Counted from the first letter of the stretch, positions 1 to 23,971 are shown. The stretch is DNA of 64,000 nt from Pontederia crassipes (GCA_030549335.1 CM060198.1:59907453-59971452), one strand, 5' to 3'. The notes: generated from the sequence alone by a model not told the origin. Made by a program: numbers and translations.

Positions 1-2872
1 TTAACAACTTGTTAATAAATCTCTAGATTCATAGAGTTATCATTCTTCTTACAAAAGATGTGAAACATCTAAAAATGAGACCTTCAGTCTCATAAGCCCC
101 TTGTCTTGAAGTTATTAAATTTGTCTTTTTCAGTTCGTGTGTCATGGGACCTTGAAAATCAAGGTCATGCGTGAAAGGAGGTCGATATGACACTCAACTT
201 CTAACTATATCTTTTAGATTTTTCAATGCTGGCAACTATCTTCTCCTTTTTTCATAATACCTATACATCTTAAAAGTAAGAATCAAATAAGAATTCCAAC
301 GTAATCCTCCTAAGAAGTTTCTAGCCGATGTGAAGAATAGATCTTATCTTCAATCGTCATTAATATCACTAGCATGGACTTCATGGTATGAAATTATTTC
401 CATAGGGTCATCGTCCTTATCGGGTGACCTATGTCGTGTAAGGATCAATAGGATCACTAAGAACATTGTCCATCATCGTAGATAATGACATCATCATATG
501 ATTCGATAAAATAGGTGATGGAATCATGTCAATCATCATCTTTATAAGGTCAATTTAGATCAATCACTTTCACGATGACCTATGTTTGATGTGACCCTAC
601 TCTAAATATCATCATAATCATTTAGCTTTTGAGTGGAAGACATAATTTATTTGACTACATTGATCTGGTTCTTGCAATGCCATATCATATAATTTCATAG
701 GAGACTAGTGGTTATATATTACCACAACAAGTTCTTTCCTTGAGTATCTTGAAGCACTTTGAATTAATGTTAAGGTTGAACGGTATCTACCCTGGGGTCG
801 CTACATAGTATGATCTAATCCAGAATTAATAGAACAATTTATGTGCATTACCTAACATAAGTCCTTAGTCAAATATCATGAATGCAGGTAGACACATGGA
901 ATGAATTCAACTAACAAGACAGGGAAACAAAACAATCAACAAAACAGAAGACAAGCAATCATTCTTCTTCTTCGTGCATCATTTCATGGTCTTTTGCATT
1001 AATGATATCTTGTAGTACATGGGAGAGGGTCGAGATAACTTTAAAGTTGGAAAGGAGAACTAATCCATTTATAAGACTTATGATAAAATCATAAGTGATC
1101 CACTTGATCAAGACAAAATCTTGAACATTTTTCATCATACTGACGTAGAGGCATTTTAGAGAACATTATATATATCATCTTATATCTTGCATCTTAGAGG
1201 ACATTCTATGTATCATCCGATGGCTTGCTTAACCCATTATCTAAACATATATATGATTTATTTTTCCTCTTGAACCATCAACTATGATTATATGATTAAA
1301 TACTTTATACATTTTGACATTATTATGAAAACTATAATTATATCAATAATCAAGATAAATCAATTAAAACTTGCATAATCATCCCTCTCGGGTACATAAC
1401 TTGCTTTTCCAAAAATCTTGTAGGGGACTTATAAAATTCCTCATACTTTACCTTAACCCCCATACTTTCTAAAGATTTTCTCACTTGATGTTTTGATCTT
1501 TTAATACTTAATGGCTGGAGGCTCATATCCTCCTCAAGCATATCTCAATTAAGAGACCTTAAATCTTTTTAAAATTTCTCACATTCATTTTAACCCTTTC
1601 ATATCTTACTTGTTCTTATATAATTCTTGTATTAATCATATTAGTCTATTTTGAAAATATATATACATTGCGATGATAGAGAATTCATTCTTTAATAATG
1701 GCTATTTAAAAATATACTTCATATTAATAAAATTTCAAATATACTATGTACTAAACTAAGTTAGTTAAATCTAATTATTTATTTATTTATCTTTATATAT
1801 TTATAAGTATACTATGTTATATGTACATATGCGTATGAATATGCTAGATTTAAATGTTCGATTAACTCAAACAGTCACTTACTCATTGAAAATTCCTTCT
1901 AACATTTATTCAAGCCAAGGTGACTTCTGAACACTTTAAGCTTCTATATTTGTCTATCCATACCTTATGCATGATTCTTGGGCAGCTCACTAATACTTAA
2001 ATTATTGTTTAACTAATCTTACATAACTTGAACATGATTAATCTTTCTAATTTATATTTCCAATATAAGATAATCTAATTAGAAATTCGTATAACTAATT
2101 TGATTTTTTTTTGCTTAGGACCTTTATCCACATAATAAAGGGATCATATGAAGTTTAAGGCGCAAGAAGCATTATGGGTCCATACTTATCAACATAAACA
2201 TATAAGATAATTTATTGAACCCTTATATTGGTAGACCAATGGAACCACATAAGTCATCACCATAAATCATAACTTATGCATGCTTGGTTTCATATTTACT
2301 ATTTGAAATCATCTCACACCTACATGTTGTGTGAGTCGAATCCTTTAATTACTTTTATAATTCCTTCGTTTCTTTCTTAAATCTACATCTCTTTGCAACT
2401 GATATGCTTATTCATTTTTCTCTTCATACTGCTGCAGTCAGCAGAAGAAAGTCCGTGAATAGAGCAATCATGAAAGAGATGAAAAACATGAATTATAAGA
2501 AACATAATCGTTTCTTATATTTTATTCTTTAAATATCTGTAAGACTTTTTTTTCACGTAGGTATATTTATCCACATGCATGTTATTTATTCTTTTCCAAT
2601 TTGTTCGTAACCTTTATGATCCTTTTTGTTTAATCACTAATAACATTTAAGTTGATTCTTACCATACAAAGTGACCTTCCTAGGAATCAACCACTCATGT
2701 GAAATACATATCAATACATCAATAAATAATAACTTAATGCAAGAAAATCTTACTTGTACTTTACGGTGGAGGGTGTGACGACTGCTCGACGATAGCACAT
2801 GAACCAATACCATATATATTCTATACACTAGGACGTCAAGAGAGTCCTGACTTTAGGCTCTGATACCATAAA
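1..2872 (-). mobile_element. Internal region of an LTR retroelement, right part only
   Basis: This stretch lies immediately inside an LTR (2873-4920) and next to a primer-binding site, so it should be the body of a minus-strand retroelement whose other LTR is off the left edge. It is AT-rich. I see no gag, protease, reverse transcriptase or integrase motif in any frame; the longest open frames are about 60 codons. It is either strongly decayed or a large non-autonomous derivative. The assignment is positional inference. Confidence 0.6.
2856..2868 (-). other. Primer-binding site (initiator tRNA-Met type)
   Basis: Read on the minus strand this is TGGTATCAGAGCC, the standard plant LTR-retrotransposon primer-binding site complementary to the 3' end of initiator tRNA-Met. 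It starts four bases inside the LTR end at 2873. It fixes the element as minus-strand and shows that 2873-4920 is its 5' LTR. Confidence 0.85.
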
Positions 2873-4920
2873 TGTAACGCCCCCAAATCGACCACCGCCA
2901 CGTGACGAAGACCAACCTGGAGACGCTACGGCATGCTATGACTTCGACCATAATATTGTCCATATCTCAGTCAAGAATCGAGACACGTCAGCGGAAGAAA
3001 AAAGATAAAGATAAAAGATAACTTTAAATATGCGGAAGTCTAAAAGTGGCTATATCATTGCGAAGAAAATAAAATAGGTTCTACATCATGAATCTAAAAT
3101 GCGGAAGGTAAACGAAAACTAAATAACACTCTAAAAGCCCTATGGTTCATGTGTTGTCCTATCGCCAGAGCATCATCACCACACGCCTACTCCACCACGT
3201 TACTGACCTGATCCTGTGGAAATCAAACACAGGGGAGGAGGTCCTCCCGTAAGCTTTACAGCCTAGTGGGGAACCACATGATATACAATGCATGTCATGA
3301 ATATAATAATCAGCGGTAAATAATCATGCTTAACTTGAACGTGGAAGATAACATATCAGTATCATGAATCATAATAAGAATAAGATCAGCGATATCATGA
3401 ATCATGAGGATCAATAATACATAGTAAACTTGGAATCATGGCATACTTGACTTGACTTGAACTTGAACATGCTTGTTGATCTTGGTTATTAATTAACAAT
3501 CAGGGTGACTTTGAGTGTCTTTAATTCTTGGGGTATGCCCAGCAAACGATACGGCCTTGTGCGGGTCAATGGATGATCAAACCATGACCAATGGAGCGAT
3601 CCTTATTTTGATGCACTTGGCTTGGACTGGCAACCCATCATTAATCTTTCATCTGAACTTATTAATCACTTTTAACAACTTGTGGCTCTTTGTTCTTGAT
3701 TTCATGAATACGATAAGATCAATGCGAAATAAATCAATAAGGAAGTAAATCATGTAAATCAGTGAGGGATCTCTGTGGGATCAGACAATAGGATCAATCA
3801 TATATATATAAATAATATCTGGATAAAAAGGAAAATAATTAATAAGTATAATGAAAGGTTTTATGGGAAATCGATCGACCGGTTCGGGGGAACGGTCGCC
3901 CGGTAGTCTGTTGATCGGTCGACCGGTCTATTAAGATCGGTCGACCGGTAGGTCAAGTCGGGTTTAATTGGTTCGGTCGATCCGTTCGGTTGAACAGTCG
4001 ATCAATGGGCAAGGATCGGTCGACCGGTGACAGGGATCGGTCGACCGGTTGACATGTGCAGAAAGCGTCTGTAAGTAAGTTATTGGTCGACCGATTGCCG
4101 CGATGCATACGGGCTGGTCGACCGGTCGGCGTCTAGAAAACTTGCAGAACCCTCGAATTTTGCAAATTCTTCGTTGAAATCTTCATCTAACCTAATTCCT
4201 ATCACTAGCTAATCAATCACATAACAACAGATCAACAAACAATGAATTATGCATGCAAATAATCAATCAATCAATGAATTCAAGAAAATCAAGCAAGGCA
4301 AAACAAGGAACTTGAACCATCTTTTCCTCTTCTTCTTTACTTGTACGATTAGGACATGATTTAGCATTATTCAGAAGTCATGCAAGGTGATTTCAATTCA
4401 CCCACTTCGATTCGCGATCAATCCATCTTTCCGTTCGTCGAAAAATCGATCCCGACGCCCCCCCTTGTTTCCTTCTTGTTCCTCCTCTTGGCTGCTCTCT
4501 GCAAAAATTCCAGCAACGGCGTAAGAATAGCAGCACCGGACAGGTGATAGGAGAATCCAGTAGACTTCTGTACGACTTGCAATTGAGATGAGAGAGAAGG
4601 AGCCGGTCGCTAATGCCCAGTAGGCTGGCGGCGTCCGGAATTCCAGCAATGTCCCATGAGGTTTTTTTTTTTCAGGGAGAGAACTTCGTGAGGTTATCAG
4701 GGGAGAGGGGGATTACTGCAATGTTGTTGTGTTTAATAAAAACCTCCTCTCCTCTTAACTCTAATCTGATTCAGAATAATCAGATTTATCCCCTAAGTTG
4801 TGGAGATAAATTTATAAATCAAATCCTTAATTTGATTGGCATTGGGCTTTATCCTCAGTCGGCCGCGCTCTTTTTTTTTTTATGATTTCATTTTTTTATC
4901 TTTCTTTGTCGGTTGTTACA
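2873..4920 (-). mobile_element. 5' LTR of the left-edge retroelement, with palindrome array (LTR A)
   Basis: The plus strand begins TGTAACGCCCCCAAATCG and ends GGTTGTTACA, giving TG...CA ends and a length of about 2.05 kb. The start resembles the ends of the solo LTRs at 31208-33374 and 34667-37685. It contains a GGTCGACC-type palindrome array (3866-4130) and a pyrimidine/purine-rich stretch near 4440-4760, as the other LTRs here do. The far LTR is outside the window, so no target-site duplication can be checked. The LTR ends about 600 bases upstream of the RECQSIM 5' UTR, close enough to influence that promoter. Confidence 0.75.
3866..4130. repeat. Array of GGTCGACC palindromes in LTR A
   Basis: About ten copies of an imperfect palindrome, best form ATCGGTCGACCGGT, occur in roughly 265 bases at irregular spacing, separated by unique AT-richer DNA. 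Clear copies include TCGATCGACCGGTTC, ATCGGTCGACCGGTC and TTGGTCGACCGATT. Each carries two or three CpG. Spacer sequence and length both vary, so this is not a simple tandem repeat. Confidence 0.85.
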
Positions 4921-5424
4921 TTTTATCCTCCAGATATTAATCAAATAAACTTATTAAATTTTTTTTAACTCGTTACAACTAAAATTGATGTACTGTCAGT
5001 AACACTTTATTAACAATTTGACTAAATGAAATCATTAAACACTGTTGCAATTTTATTTTATTTTACCAAACACAACCCCAAGAATTATCCAAATTGATCC
5101 ATGTGATATCGCATCTGATAATATGTTATGATCAACTGCATAACTCTCCAAGTAATTAATTAAGAATTACTTGATAAGAAATACACACATATATATCAAC
5201 AATTAAAACCTTTGTAAAATTATTATCATAAATATGTCAGCTTCAAATAAAAAAAATTCTATTATGTTTTTACTTTTAATTTTCTTTTCTTTACGTAGGA
5301 ATGTAAGAAAAAAAAGAAATGAAAACAAATGAGGCATAATGGGCCGGAAATTGGGCTTAGGTCCGTGTACGTGGATATAACGTTACACCTTAGAGTAACG
5401 TAACACTAGCATTGTTTTAGTTTG

Positions 5425-5716
5425 AGACGTTTTATATTTTTATATATATCGTTCAAATTGCGCAGCCGCTATTGGTGTAAAACACTGCCGCTATTTTAGG
5501 TGTGAACTTGGCGGCACATCGCATTGTTTCCCTCCGCGGCCGCGCTTAAACCCCTCCTCGACCCTCCACCTCCGGCGATCTCACCCCTTCCGTCCTCCGC
5601 CGGGATCTCATATCCCCTCCGGATCCCCAAATGCCGTTCTAGGGTTTTCGTGCGAGTTCCTTCGCCGCGCTCAGGTTGAGAGGCGGAGGAGGTCGGGGGG
5701 ACCGTGTTGGTTGTCA
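5425..5716 (+). promoter_or_regulatory. Probable RECQSIM promoter and 5' UTR exon
   Basis: A TATA-like run (5430-5450) is followed by a GC- and pyrimidine-rich stretch (5520-5700) typical of a plant 5' leader. It ends at a good donor, TCA|GTGAGT, with GT at 5717-5718. A matching acceptor at 7793-7794 opens the exon holding the start codon, so a 2.1-kb leader intron is inferred. The transcription start cannot be read from sequence alone. Confidence 0.55.
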
Positions 5717-6572
5717 GTGAGTCGATCTTTCGCGGCGTACACTTCGATTGTGGTTTGTTTTCATCTCTAATTTACGGGCTTCATCGTTCTTTTTTGTGCA
5801 TGGAGATAACTCTTCTTGGTACTCTGTCACAATGACACATCAAATTTACTTTCTGCCAATTTAACAGCTCTTTCTCGGTCATGTGTTGGACTTGACAACG
5901 ATTTACTTAGTATCTTCAGATGATCTTTGTAAAACCCCTGGAGCCCACCCCATGACATGTGTCTCATCCAATGTGAACGAACAATTTAATCTAATTTTAA
6001 CAATAAGATAGTGGAAAACCATAATTAAATACCAAAGAAGGTGCATCACAATAAAAATGACAGTGAAAGGTAACATGTAACATAAGATAAAGTGGTGGGA
6101 GGTACAATATTATACCATATGATTCAAAGTCATAGCAATCAATAAAACATTGTCTAACACATAAAGAATTTGGAACATGTCTAATACAAAAGACTCCATG
6201 TCAATAACAATAAAGAACTCAACGACAACCATGAGCAACTCGCCGTTATGAGCATGTCACTCGATAGAGATCACTCATCCATACCTGCAGGGCTGCATGA
6301 ATCCAGATATCTCTTAGTTGTATATAAGGACCAAGTTCATAAAAATAACTTGCAATTGAATGATAAGATGTAACATATCATTTATGCTTCATAAAATCAA
6401 TAACAATTTCTATTTCAATCATAACTCATTTTCATTGCATTAACTTGTTATAATGCCTATTATCAATAACAATCCATTTTCATTGCGTTACTTAATTATA
6501 ATGCCTATTATCCATAAGATTAGTGGCTTAGAACACCAATTGCATTAATATTTAATGTTCATAACAATAACC

Positions 6573-6670
6573 TGTCGAATCTCATGAACATGGATCAACG
6601 AGAGCGGAATGGCGTCGTATGATTTATGTAGCTGACCCCACCTAGTGGGATAAGGCTTTGTTGTTGTTGT
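6573..6670 (+). mobile_element. Au-type SINE, 5' truncated, in the RECQSIM leader intron
   Basis: The sequence runs from TGTCGAATCTCATGAAC to the diagnostic 3' end CCCACCTAGTGGGATAAGG plus a GTT repeat. It is flanked by a perfect 17-base target-site duplication, TGTTCATAACAATAACC (6556-6572 and 6671-6687). The perfect duplication implies a fairly recent LINE-driven insertion. Confidence 0.9.
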
Positions 6671-7806
6671 TGTTCATAACAATAACCATAATAATAATTA
6701 ATTTTATTTGTTCTAGAGACAATCTCCATTTCTTGGTTAGGTTATCAATCAATCTTTGGTGAGTTCTTTCTGTCCATTGAGCGCTTGGTTCTCTCTCGAT
6801 GCCATTTGCACCCATTTAGACACTGTTACCTCATGTATGAGGTCCATAGCAATAAATCCATTCGCCGAGAAACCAAACTTAAACTCAATGTGCCATTTCA
6901 ATACAAAGGTTGTAATTTTTTGACTTACAACTTAACTTGCAATTCGGCATACAGTTGTGTCAATCAATTATGTCCTAAAACAATTATGTCATAGCATTAG
7001 ACCAGAGTAACATATATGAGGAGATATAAGTTAATTAATTGGAGAAGAAGCTAGCATTTCGTACATTTGAGCATTTCATCAACTCATAAAAAATTTCTAA
7101 CCTGGTTATGATTCCACCATATGACCATCCCATAACTTCCAAACTCATGCAGTCATCCAAAACAATAAGAAGCAAATAACAACAATCTCTCATTCCAAGT
7201 TTACATTGGAATGATGGGAAAATGAGTTCACCCAATTACATATCTCAATCTCTGAAGTTCAAGGGATTCTTCCTACTTCTTGCTCTTCCTCTCTAATTTC
7301 CTTTGCCTTGATTGCCCACCTTCTTCCTCTTTTTCTTCTTTTCATTCCTTGGTGAGCTCCTAAGGCACAAATGGGGGTTTCGGGTTCTTGGTGGCTGCTG
7401 GTGGAAGAAGAAGAATGAAGATGGAAAAGAGGGTTTTGGGTTTGAATACCCTCTCCTTTGGCCGAAAGATATGGTTTGCCATTAAGTGCAAGGGTATTTT
7501 CATCCCTTTAAAAAGTCAAGGTACCATGCCATTAGCAAAAGTACTGCATTTGGTCTGCATTCTTGTTCCCGTTCTCATGTAGATTTTGTTTCTTTTCATA
7601 GTGCTTAAGGTTCAGAAGACATGTTTGACGTATTCATCTATGGATGTTATAACACATTTTTGTTTGTTCATAAGGTGTATGTTTAGTACTCATCAACCCT
7701 AGAATCTCCTCTCTTTTGCTTTATAAATTTATGGACATTGCGAATATTAGTTATTGATAGGCTCATTGATTTGGCTCGTACATCTTACTTTCAGTGTTTA
7801 TTAACG

Positions 7807-18089
<10,283 letters not shown>

Positions 18090-20026
18090 CCTGCAAAAGT
18101 TTGACAAATGAACAAAATGATCCTTTTGATTGATTTGGAGGTCCTCTTTCAAGTTTCAACTGATGAGCACTGGACACAAGTTTAGAGCAGCTAGGATTTT
18201 GATTGTGTTCTTTCCTTTGTGCCGGGAACAACGGTATTTGTTGTCTCTTCCAATGAAGATGAAGTGCCAAGTTTCTCATATTTATACACTTCTTTTTCTT
18301 TAATTAATATATATAGAAGAGATGGGCTGATGAGTGCCATCGTTTTTCGTACTCTCAAGTTCAAATGTCACATTACGACTAACTCTGAATCAATCATGTA
18401 TTACTCATGTACATTTATAACCTTTTTATTAATTTTTTGGGGTGTGTCCGGAGTCGCCTCCAGGGTTACTAACATCTAATTAATTCCGAATGGGAGTGAA
18501 AGAGCGTCAAGTATGCATTCTTCTGATCAAAGTATTAATCTTCATTCAAAAAAAATCGGAAACTCTGAGACGACTTATAATTCGATCCATAGTGTTTCGC
18601 TAATCTAATTGGAATGTTGTCTTGCAACTTATGCATCGAAGATATTTGAGCTCGCAGAATTAAATGTTTTTCACGTTTGTTTTGTGTGCTCAATGTCTCA
18701 CCACACATCAATATTCAAATAAAGATATAAAATTAATATAATAATAATTCAAAATTGACAACAATAAAAATTAGCCCCATAAAATTTGCATTCCTTCAAA
18801 CTAACTTCAGCATCATAAAATAATATACAATAATTTCAACACTAATATATTTTTGTTGATCTAGGACCAAATTTAGAAACTAGTTATTATAATAGTTTGT
18901 AGGAATTCGAGCTCCAGATGGCATCACCTCTTTTAATATTTCATGAATGCATCAAAATATGCATGTGAAATATTATGATTTTTTAAGTTTAACATTCTAA
19001 CATCTAATGATAATTGTTAATAATTTTCACACCTAGACCATAAAGGTTGACTTGAGGGCACTTAATAAGTTAAAAATTCGGATGCTTCTCAATGTGGTGG
19101 TTTCTCATCATGCTCCTGACGAAATTTGATATCACCATATTCAATTGTAGCAGCATTGTAGACCAAATTTTGATATATGAAAATAAAATAATTTTTGCGA
19201 CCGACATAAAAATCTTCATTAACCACCATTGATGGTGGCTCTTCCTCTCCAAATCCAGTTCAGTACCAATAATTTGGTTTAAAAACTTTTTTTATAGAAA
19301 TGAACTTTTACTTTCTATATAATTTGAAATTTCGTATTATAACATTTCGGAGGACACATAATAGTTTCTTCACATAAAATTATATTGATTGACATGCTAT
19401 ACTTATGTAGTATTCAACTCCATCAACGAATTCTTGTGTCAATCCTATGTGACCGGGATTAGTTCTTTATACATCCACCAAACGATGTTCAGAGGGAAAT
19501 ATTATTTCTGCAACAGTATATGTTCTTTAATAATCCTAATAGTTATTATGAACTTAATAGACGTGACAAATTTATATCTAACAAAAAATAGTAATTTAAT
19601 TATAAATTAATAATCCAAATCATATCTTGGCATCAATTAATTACATGTTGTCTTAAATTTGTAACAAATAAATCTACTAACAAGTGCACTAGTCGTATCA
19701 AGTAATTTTGATTTCACGAGGAACTAGATAAATATAAATCTACTAGGAGAAGTAATGGTGTTGTGATATGAAAAAAAAAATGATAGAAAATAATAAAATT
19801 GGTGTTGAGGCTTAAGATGATGGATGATTAAATATTAAGATGGACTTGCATGCACAATAATGATAGTTGAGTTATAAACGATAAGAATTTTGATTTGTAA
19901 GACGAATTAGGAATATATAAAGTATTGATCTCTCAGCCAAGTAAATCAAATTATTTTAATTCTCATTAAACATAATATTGCAAACGTCTTGTCAATTCTC
20001 AAGTTTACCAAGATAGTAAGATTTTA
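18090..20026. other. RECQSIM 3' flank and intergenic DNA
   Basis: The first few hundred bases should hold the RECQSIM 3' UTR; no single strong polyadenylation signal stands out. The rest is AT-rich. From about 19139 on it is one arm of the segmental duplication listed separately. I see no gene here. Confidence 0.6.
19139..19880 (+). repeat. Segmental duplication, left arm
   Basis: About 740 bases match 29217-29975 in direct orientation with scattered substitutions and small indels. Shared stretches include CTTCATTAACCACC, GAATTCTTGTGTCAATCC (one base different in the copy) and GGCTTAAGATGATGGATGAT. Both arms lie downstream of RECQSIM exon 16 sequence, so this belongs to one duplication unit. 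Similar short open frames in both arms are not convincing genes. Confidence 0.85.
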
Positions 20027-20303
20027 GTGGCTGTTTGGAAATGGAATAAACAAGATAAAGTCTTATTATGCTATATTCATCCAAACACTCGTATTTTTTT
20101 TGAGATAATCCCATGTAATGATGATGGGTACATTTGGAATTGAAATAAATATATATTCTTAGATAACAGTAAAAGTGAGATATACAATTCTACACTTTTG
20201 CCTGAATAAGTTTATTCCATGCACCAATTTCAAAAAAAGGTAATAATTCAATAGAATAAAGTAATTATATTCTAGTGAAACAGTGATGAAGCCAAATAGC
20301 CCC
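20027..20303. mobile_element. Tourist-like (PIF/Harbinger) MITE
   Basis: The 277-base element begins GTGGCTGTTTGG and ends CCAAATAGCCCC, giving imperfect terminal inverted repeats of about 12 bases. It is flanked on both sides by TTA (20024-20026 and 20304-20306), the usual PIF/Harbinger target duplication. There is no coding capacity. The right arm of the segmental duplication shows no equivalent element. Confidence 0.8.
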
Positions 20304-20418
20304 TTAAGTATGCAACTCTTAACCTATCAATCATCCAATGTCAGGTAAAAACTAATAGATCACACAAAATTTAGTACAAACGTTAAGTTACTAAAATCAC
20401 GTTATGAATGCTTCAACA

Positions 20419-20453
20419 TACTACTACTACTACTACTGCTACTACTACTACTA
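20419..20453. repeat. (CTA)n microsatellite
   Basis: About eleven CTA/ACT units with one GCT interruption. Confidence 0.9.
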
Positions 20454-20704
20454 TAAATTGGCATTAATCTAAAATTTTAACTAAATCAATGTGTAATAAT
20501 AATAATAATAATCTAAACATAAATAATGTTAATAACAATTTTACTTGTTAATGAAAAATGAATTTAATCAGAAATGTTAATAAAAAAGAATTAAAAAATT
20601 AACAACAATTCCATAGAATTTGATTTAATTATAAATCAAGATTATATCTAACAATGTTATAATTACAAATTAATTTAATTAGCAAATTATAGTAAGTAAA
20701 ATAT

Positions 20705-21060
20705 AAAATATTAATATTCACATCCAAATCAAGACTACATCCGATCGTCGACCCGACCCGATAAGATCACGTCCGTGAATGTTGGCCCCGGCCGCGATGG
20801 TGCCGAGGTGACATCGCCACCCTACAGGAAGGGCGCGGTGGTGCAGCCGAAGAAAGAGGATGTCACGGGTCGCCGGAGCACAAAGTTCCTCGTCGTGGGT
20901 CACCGGGTCGCTGGAGTTGGGGGAGTTCGTCGAAGCCTCAAGAGAGAGCAAGAGAATGAGACAAGGTGAGCATGACAGAGAGAGCAAGGGAGGGGGAGAG
21001 AGATGGAGAGGGAGATAAAGAATCGGGATAAAGAGGGGGTAGGGTTTTATGAGAGTCACA
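20705..21060. other. Isolated GC-rich island of unknown origin
   Basis: A block of GC-rich sequence sits in very AT-rich DNA, followed by GAGA-rich sequence (about 20940-21030). It has overlapping open frames of 64 codons (+) and 113 codons (-), neither resembling a family I know. The layout of a low-complexity purine tract beside a GC-rich block is like the GC cores of the transposons at 38381-39085 and 52807-54347. A captured gene fragment or part of a mobile element is more likely than a gene. Confidence 0.4.
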
Positions 21061-23971
21061 AATTTATTGATGGACTAAACCGTCTTTAGTTTCGATGGAT
21101 GACACAACCATCTCTAGTTTTAAATTTTTTTCAAAACCTTTTCATTTTTATTATTTATTTAGTAAGACACCTAATATTATTAAAAATGAAAAATTTATCA
21201 TAATGTGTAATACTATCGAATATGAAAATCATGTTATTTATTCGATCAAAGAATTATGTAATAAAAATTATAAAAAAAACCAGGAAAAGGAATGAGAAAG
21301 TGTCAAAGTTAATTAGATCATGGCATAATGTGTATCACGTATTATAAAGAACTTTTTTAATATGTATAATACTATGAAATATGAATGCTAGTTTATTAAA
21401 TAAATGTTGTATATATAAGTAACATATTAAATCTAGTGATACCATGGTTGGAAATGAATTAAGTGAGACTAATTGATTGTGTTTTTTCTTACTGAAATGA
21501 TCATATATTTAGGACATCAAACGAGATATTTCACTAAAATGTATATGTGCGTAATATATTTTTTAAAATTTCAAATACAAATAGAATAATGCAAAGACAA
21601 AAAAGTTTATCATAATGCATGGATACTTTCATATTAAGCCGAGATTTAAAAAGTTAAGGACCAAACTCTCTTCCTTTGCCTTGGGTTGAAATTTACTACG
21701 GACACTAAAAAGAACATAGCATTGCCCATTTTATGAATACATCAATATATATATATATATATATATATAGTAGATCTATGTATAAATCATTTTATTCGAA
21801 TGTTAAAAAATAATATGTCACCACCAAGCAAATATTTCTCATCTACTATGCATCTTTCCTAGAATGCATATGAACACGAGAAGAGAAAGCTTGTGTTGTT
21901 GATGGATGATAGGAGAGGAAACCAAGCCATCCTTGACACCATGGGTTTCAAGGTGTGTTTGGATCATTCTATCTTTTTTATGGCTTTAGGCATTTTGATA
22001 GAATGATAAATTTTAATGTTTGATTATGTATTATTTAGTAATGTAATTAGGAACGTGACATTCCAGTTAGAATGACATTCTTATGAAATGTTGAAATTCT
22101 ATTACTATCATAAATGATGTCTTTCTCACAATTCAATGTTTGAGGGAAAAAAGAAAGAAGGGGAGAATATGATTCTTTATTAAACTAAAACAATATAAAA
22201 ATTCAATTTTGCTTGGGATGTTATTATTTAAATTACATTCTTTGACATTTTTACATTCCAAGTAATATTATATATTTTCAACCAAAGGCACCATCAAGGA
22301 AGGTACTCCAAGAAGCCACCGGATAGGGAAATGCATATAATTATAGTAAGAATATTAATAGTTTTGTAATTGAAAAGAAAAATAAAAAATGTGACTATTT
22401 CCATTCACAAGTTAATTGTAGAGGATCACACTAATAATTAATTAGTATTGACCTGATGGATTTATATAATGCTTTTTATAACTAAAAAATGGGTGATTTA
22501 TTTCTAAATTAATTGCAATGAAAGCTCCGGATGAACGTAGAGGGAAAGACCTGATTAATTAAGTAAGTAGGAAAAAAATCAAAACAAAGTTGGTGAAAGG
22601 AAGAAATAACCGGCTTTATATAGATATATTTCTTATGCTATGAAAGCCTCTATATTGTAAGGTAAGAAATTAATTGCATAGAAAGATATAAAAGGTAAAG
22701 AATAATGCACTACCAAATAAATATAAGAATACACGTGGTAAACAACTGAAATGGGAATTCCTAAATTAATATGAGAGAGAATAGAAAAAAAAAAAAAACA
22801 GAATGCACAGAGAGAAATATTTCAACTAATAATAGGAGAATAAATATACCACAACATGCTCAACTATCTTTTAAAAAATTAGAAAAAGATAGGAAAAAGA
22901 TAAATGATCTGGTGAAATGAGGTTAGTGAGGTTGAATGTAATGGGTGTTTATATAAACCATATTTGCATATAAATTAACAGAATGAAATGAGTTAATTTA
23001 ATTCATTATTTATGTAGATATAAATTCTAATGCATGAGTTAAGAAATTCTAAATTAGGCAAATGCCTTTATTATCGTTAAATTTTTTTAAAAAATAAATA
23101 AGAAGAAAAGGTAGAATGAAAATAATTATTTTTAACCCCAAGAAATTATCAATTTGATGAGTTTATACACACCAATTTAATCTTAATTAATTTTTTAAAA
23201 CTCAATCCATTCAAATCAAACCTACTCCATCCATCCCCAAACTCATTTGATTTCTTTTCTAGTTACACATACGTATTTTAATACTTTAATTGTAGGCCCC
23301 AAATTCTTTATTTTCTTCTCAACATATCAAAAAATTACAATATAATCAACTACTAATACTACAATGAAGAGGTTAATGAGCACAACGCTCTATATCTGAA
23401 ATGCAGAGCACTTGTTTTTTTTATAAGATAATGAAATTCATTATCTAACTAATAAAATTAATAATCTAATAGAGAAAAATAGTGTTATGCTCTACACATT
23501 CTCCTCGTAATTAATTTCCGACATTGATCTCTTTTTCTTCGAAAAGGGGCGTTGATGGTTCAACCTTCGTGATGTTAAGACTTGTGCGTATTGACCATAG
23601 GTTGAAGTATCGATTCATCATCGAACTCGACTAATTTGATTTCACTTTGGACAGCATGCCTGAATTCGATGAGACTCCCGCGAAAGTTTTCTACATTCAC
23701 AAAATTCTAATTCGAAACCTTTGCTTAAACGACAAGAAGTTGATATCCACCCACCCCAACTCCCCTTCCTCTTTGCCGTAAATATTGTTGCTCAATCACA
23801 AAATAAAATGCTGGTGAAAATAAATACAACTATTTCTGGATAAAAATGTTATTATCTAAAAATGTTCACCATCAATAAAAAGAGACTAACATTAATGCTT
23901 TTGAGTGGATGCTCATAAACTTGTCATCTTTTTAAACCTCGCTTCTTACGATCAAAACTATCGCCGGAAAA
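21061..23971. other. AT-rich intergenic region upstream of serpin 1
   Basis: There is no gene I can support over 2.9 kb. A (TA)n run lies at 21744-21769. A possible MITE at about 21955-22298 has ends TGTGTTTGG and CCAAAGGCACCA and flanking TCAAGG, but its superfamily is unclear. The last few hundred bases should include the serpin 1 promoter; I cannot place a TATA box with confidence. Confidence 0.5.

Noticed and set aside
3866..4130. Regularly recurring short repeats, CRISPR-like at first sight
   Set aside because: Repeats are imperfect palindromes of variable length with uneven spacers, inside a plant LTR; no CRISPR context.
7388..7582. 64-codon frame in the leader intron
   Set aside because: Lies inside the inferred 5' UTR intron; no homology or splice support.
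5928..7794. Possible LTR in the RECQSIM leader intron starting TGTAAAACCCCTGG
   Set aside because: The start resembles the LTRs here, but I found no matching end with CA and a clear target duplication; flank ATCTT near 7779 is weak.
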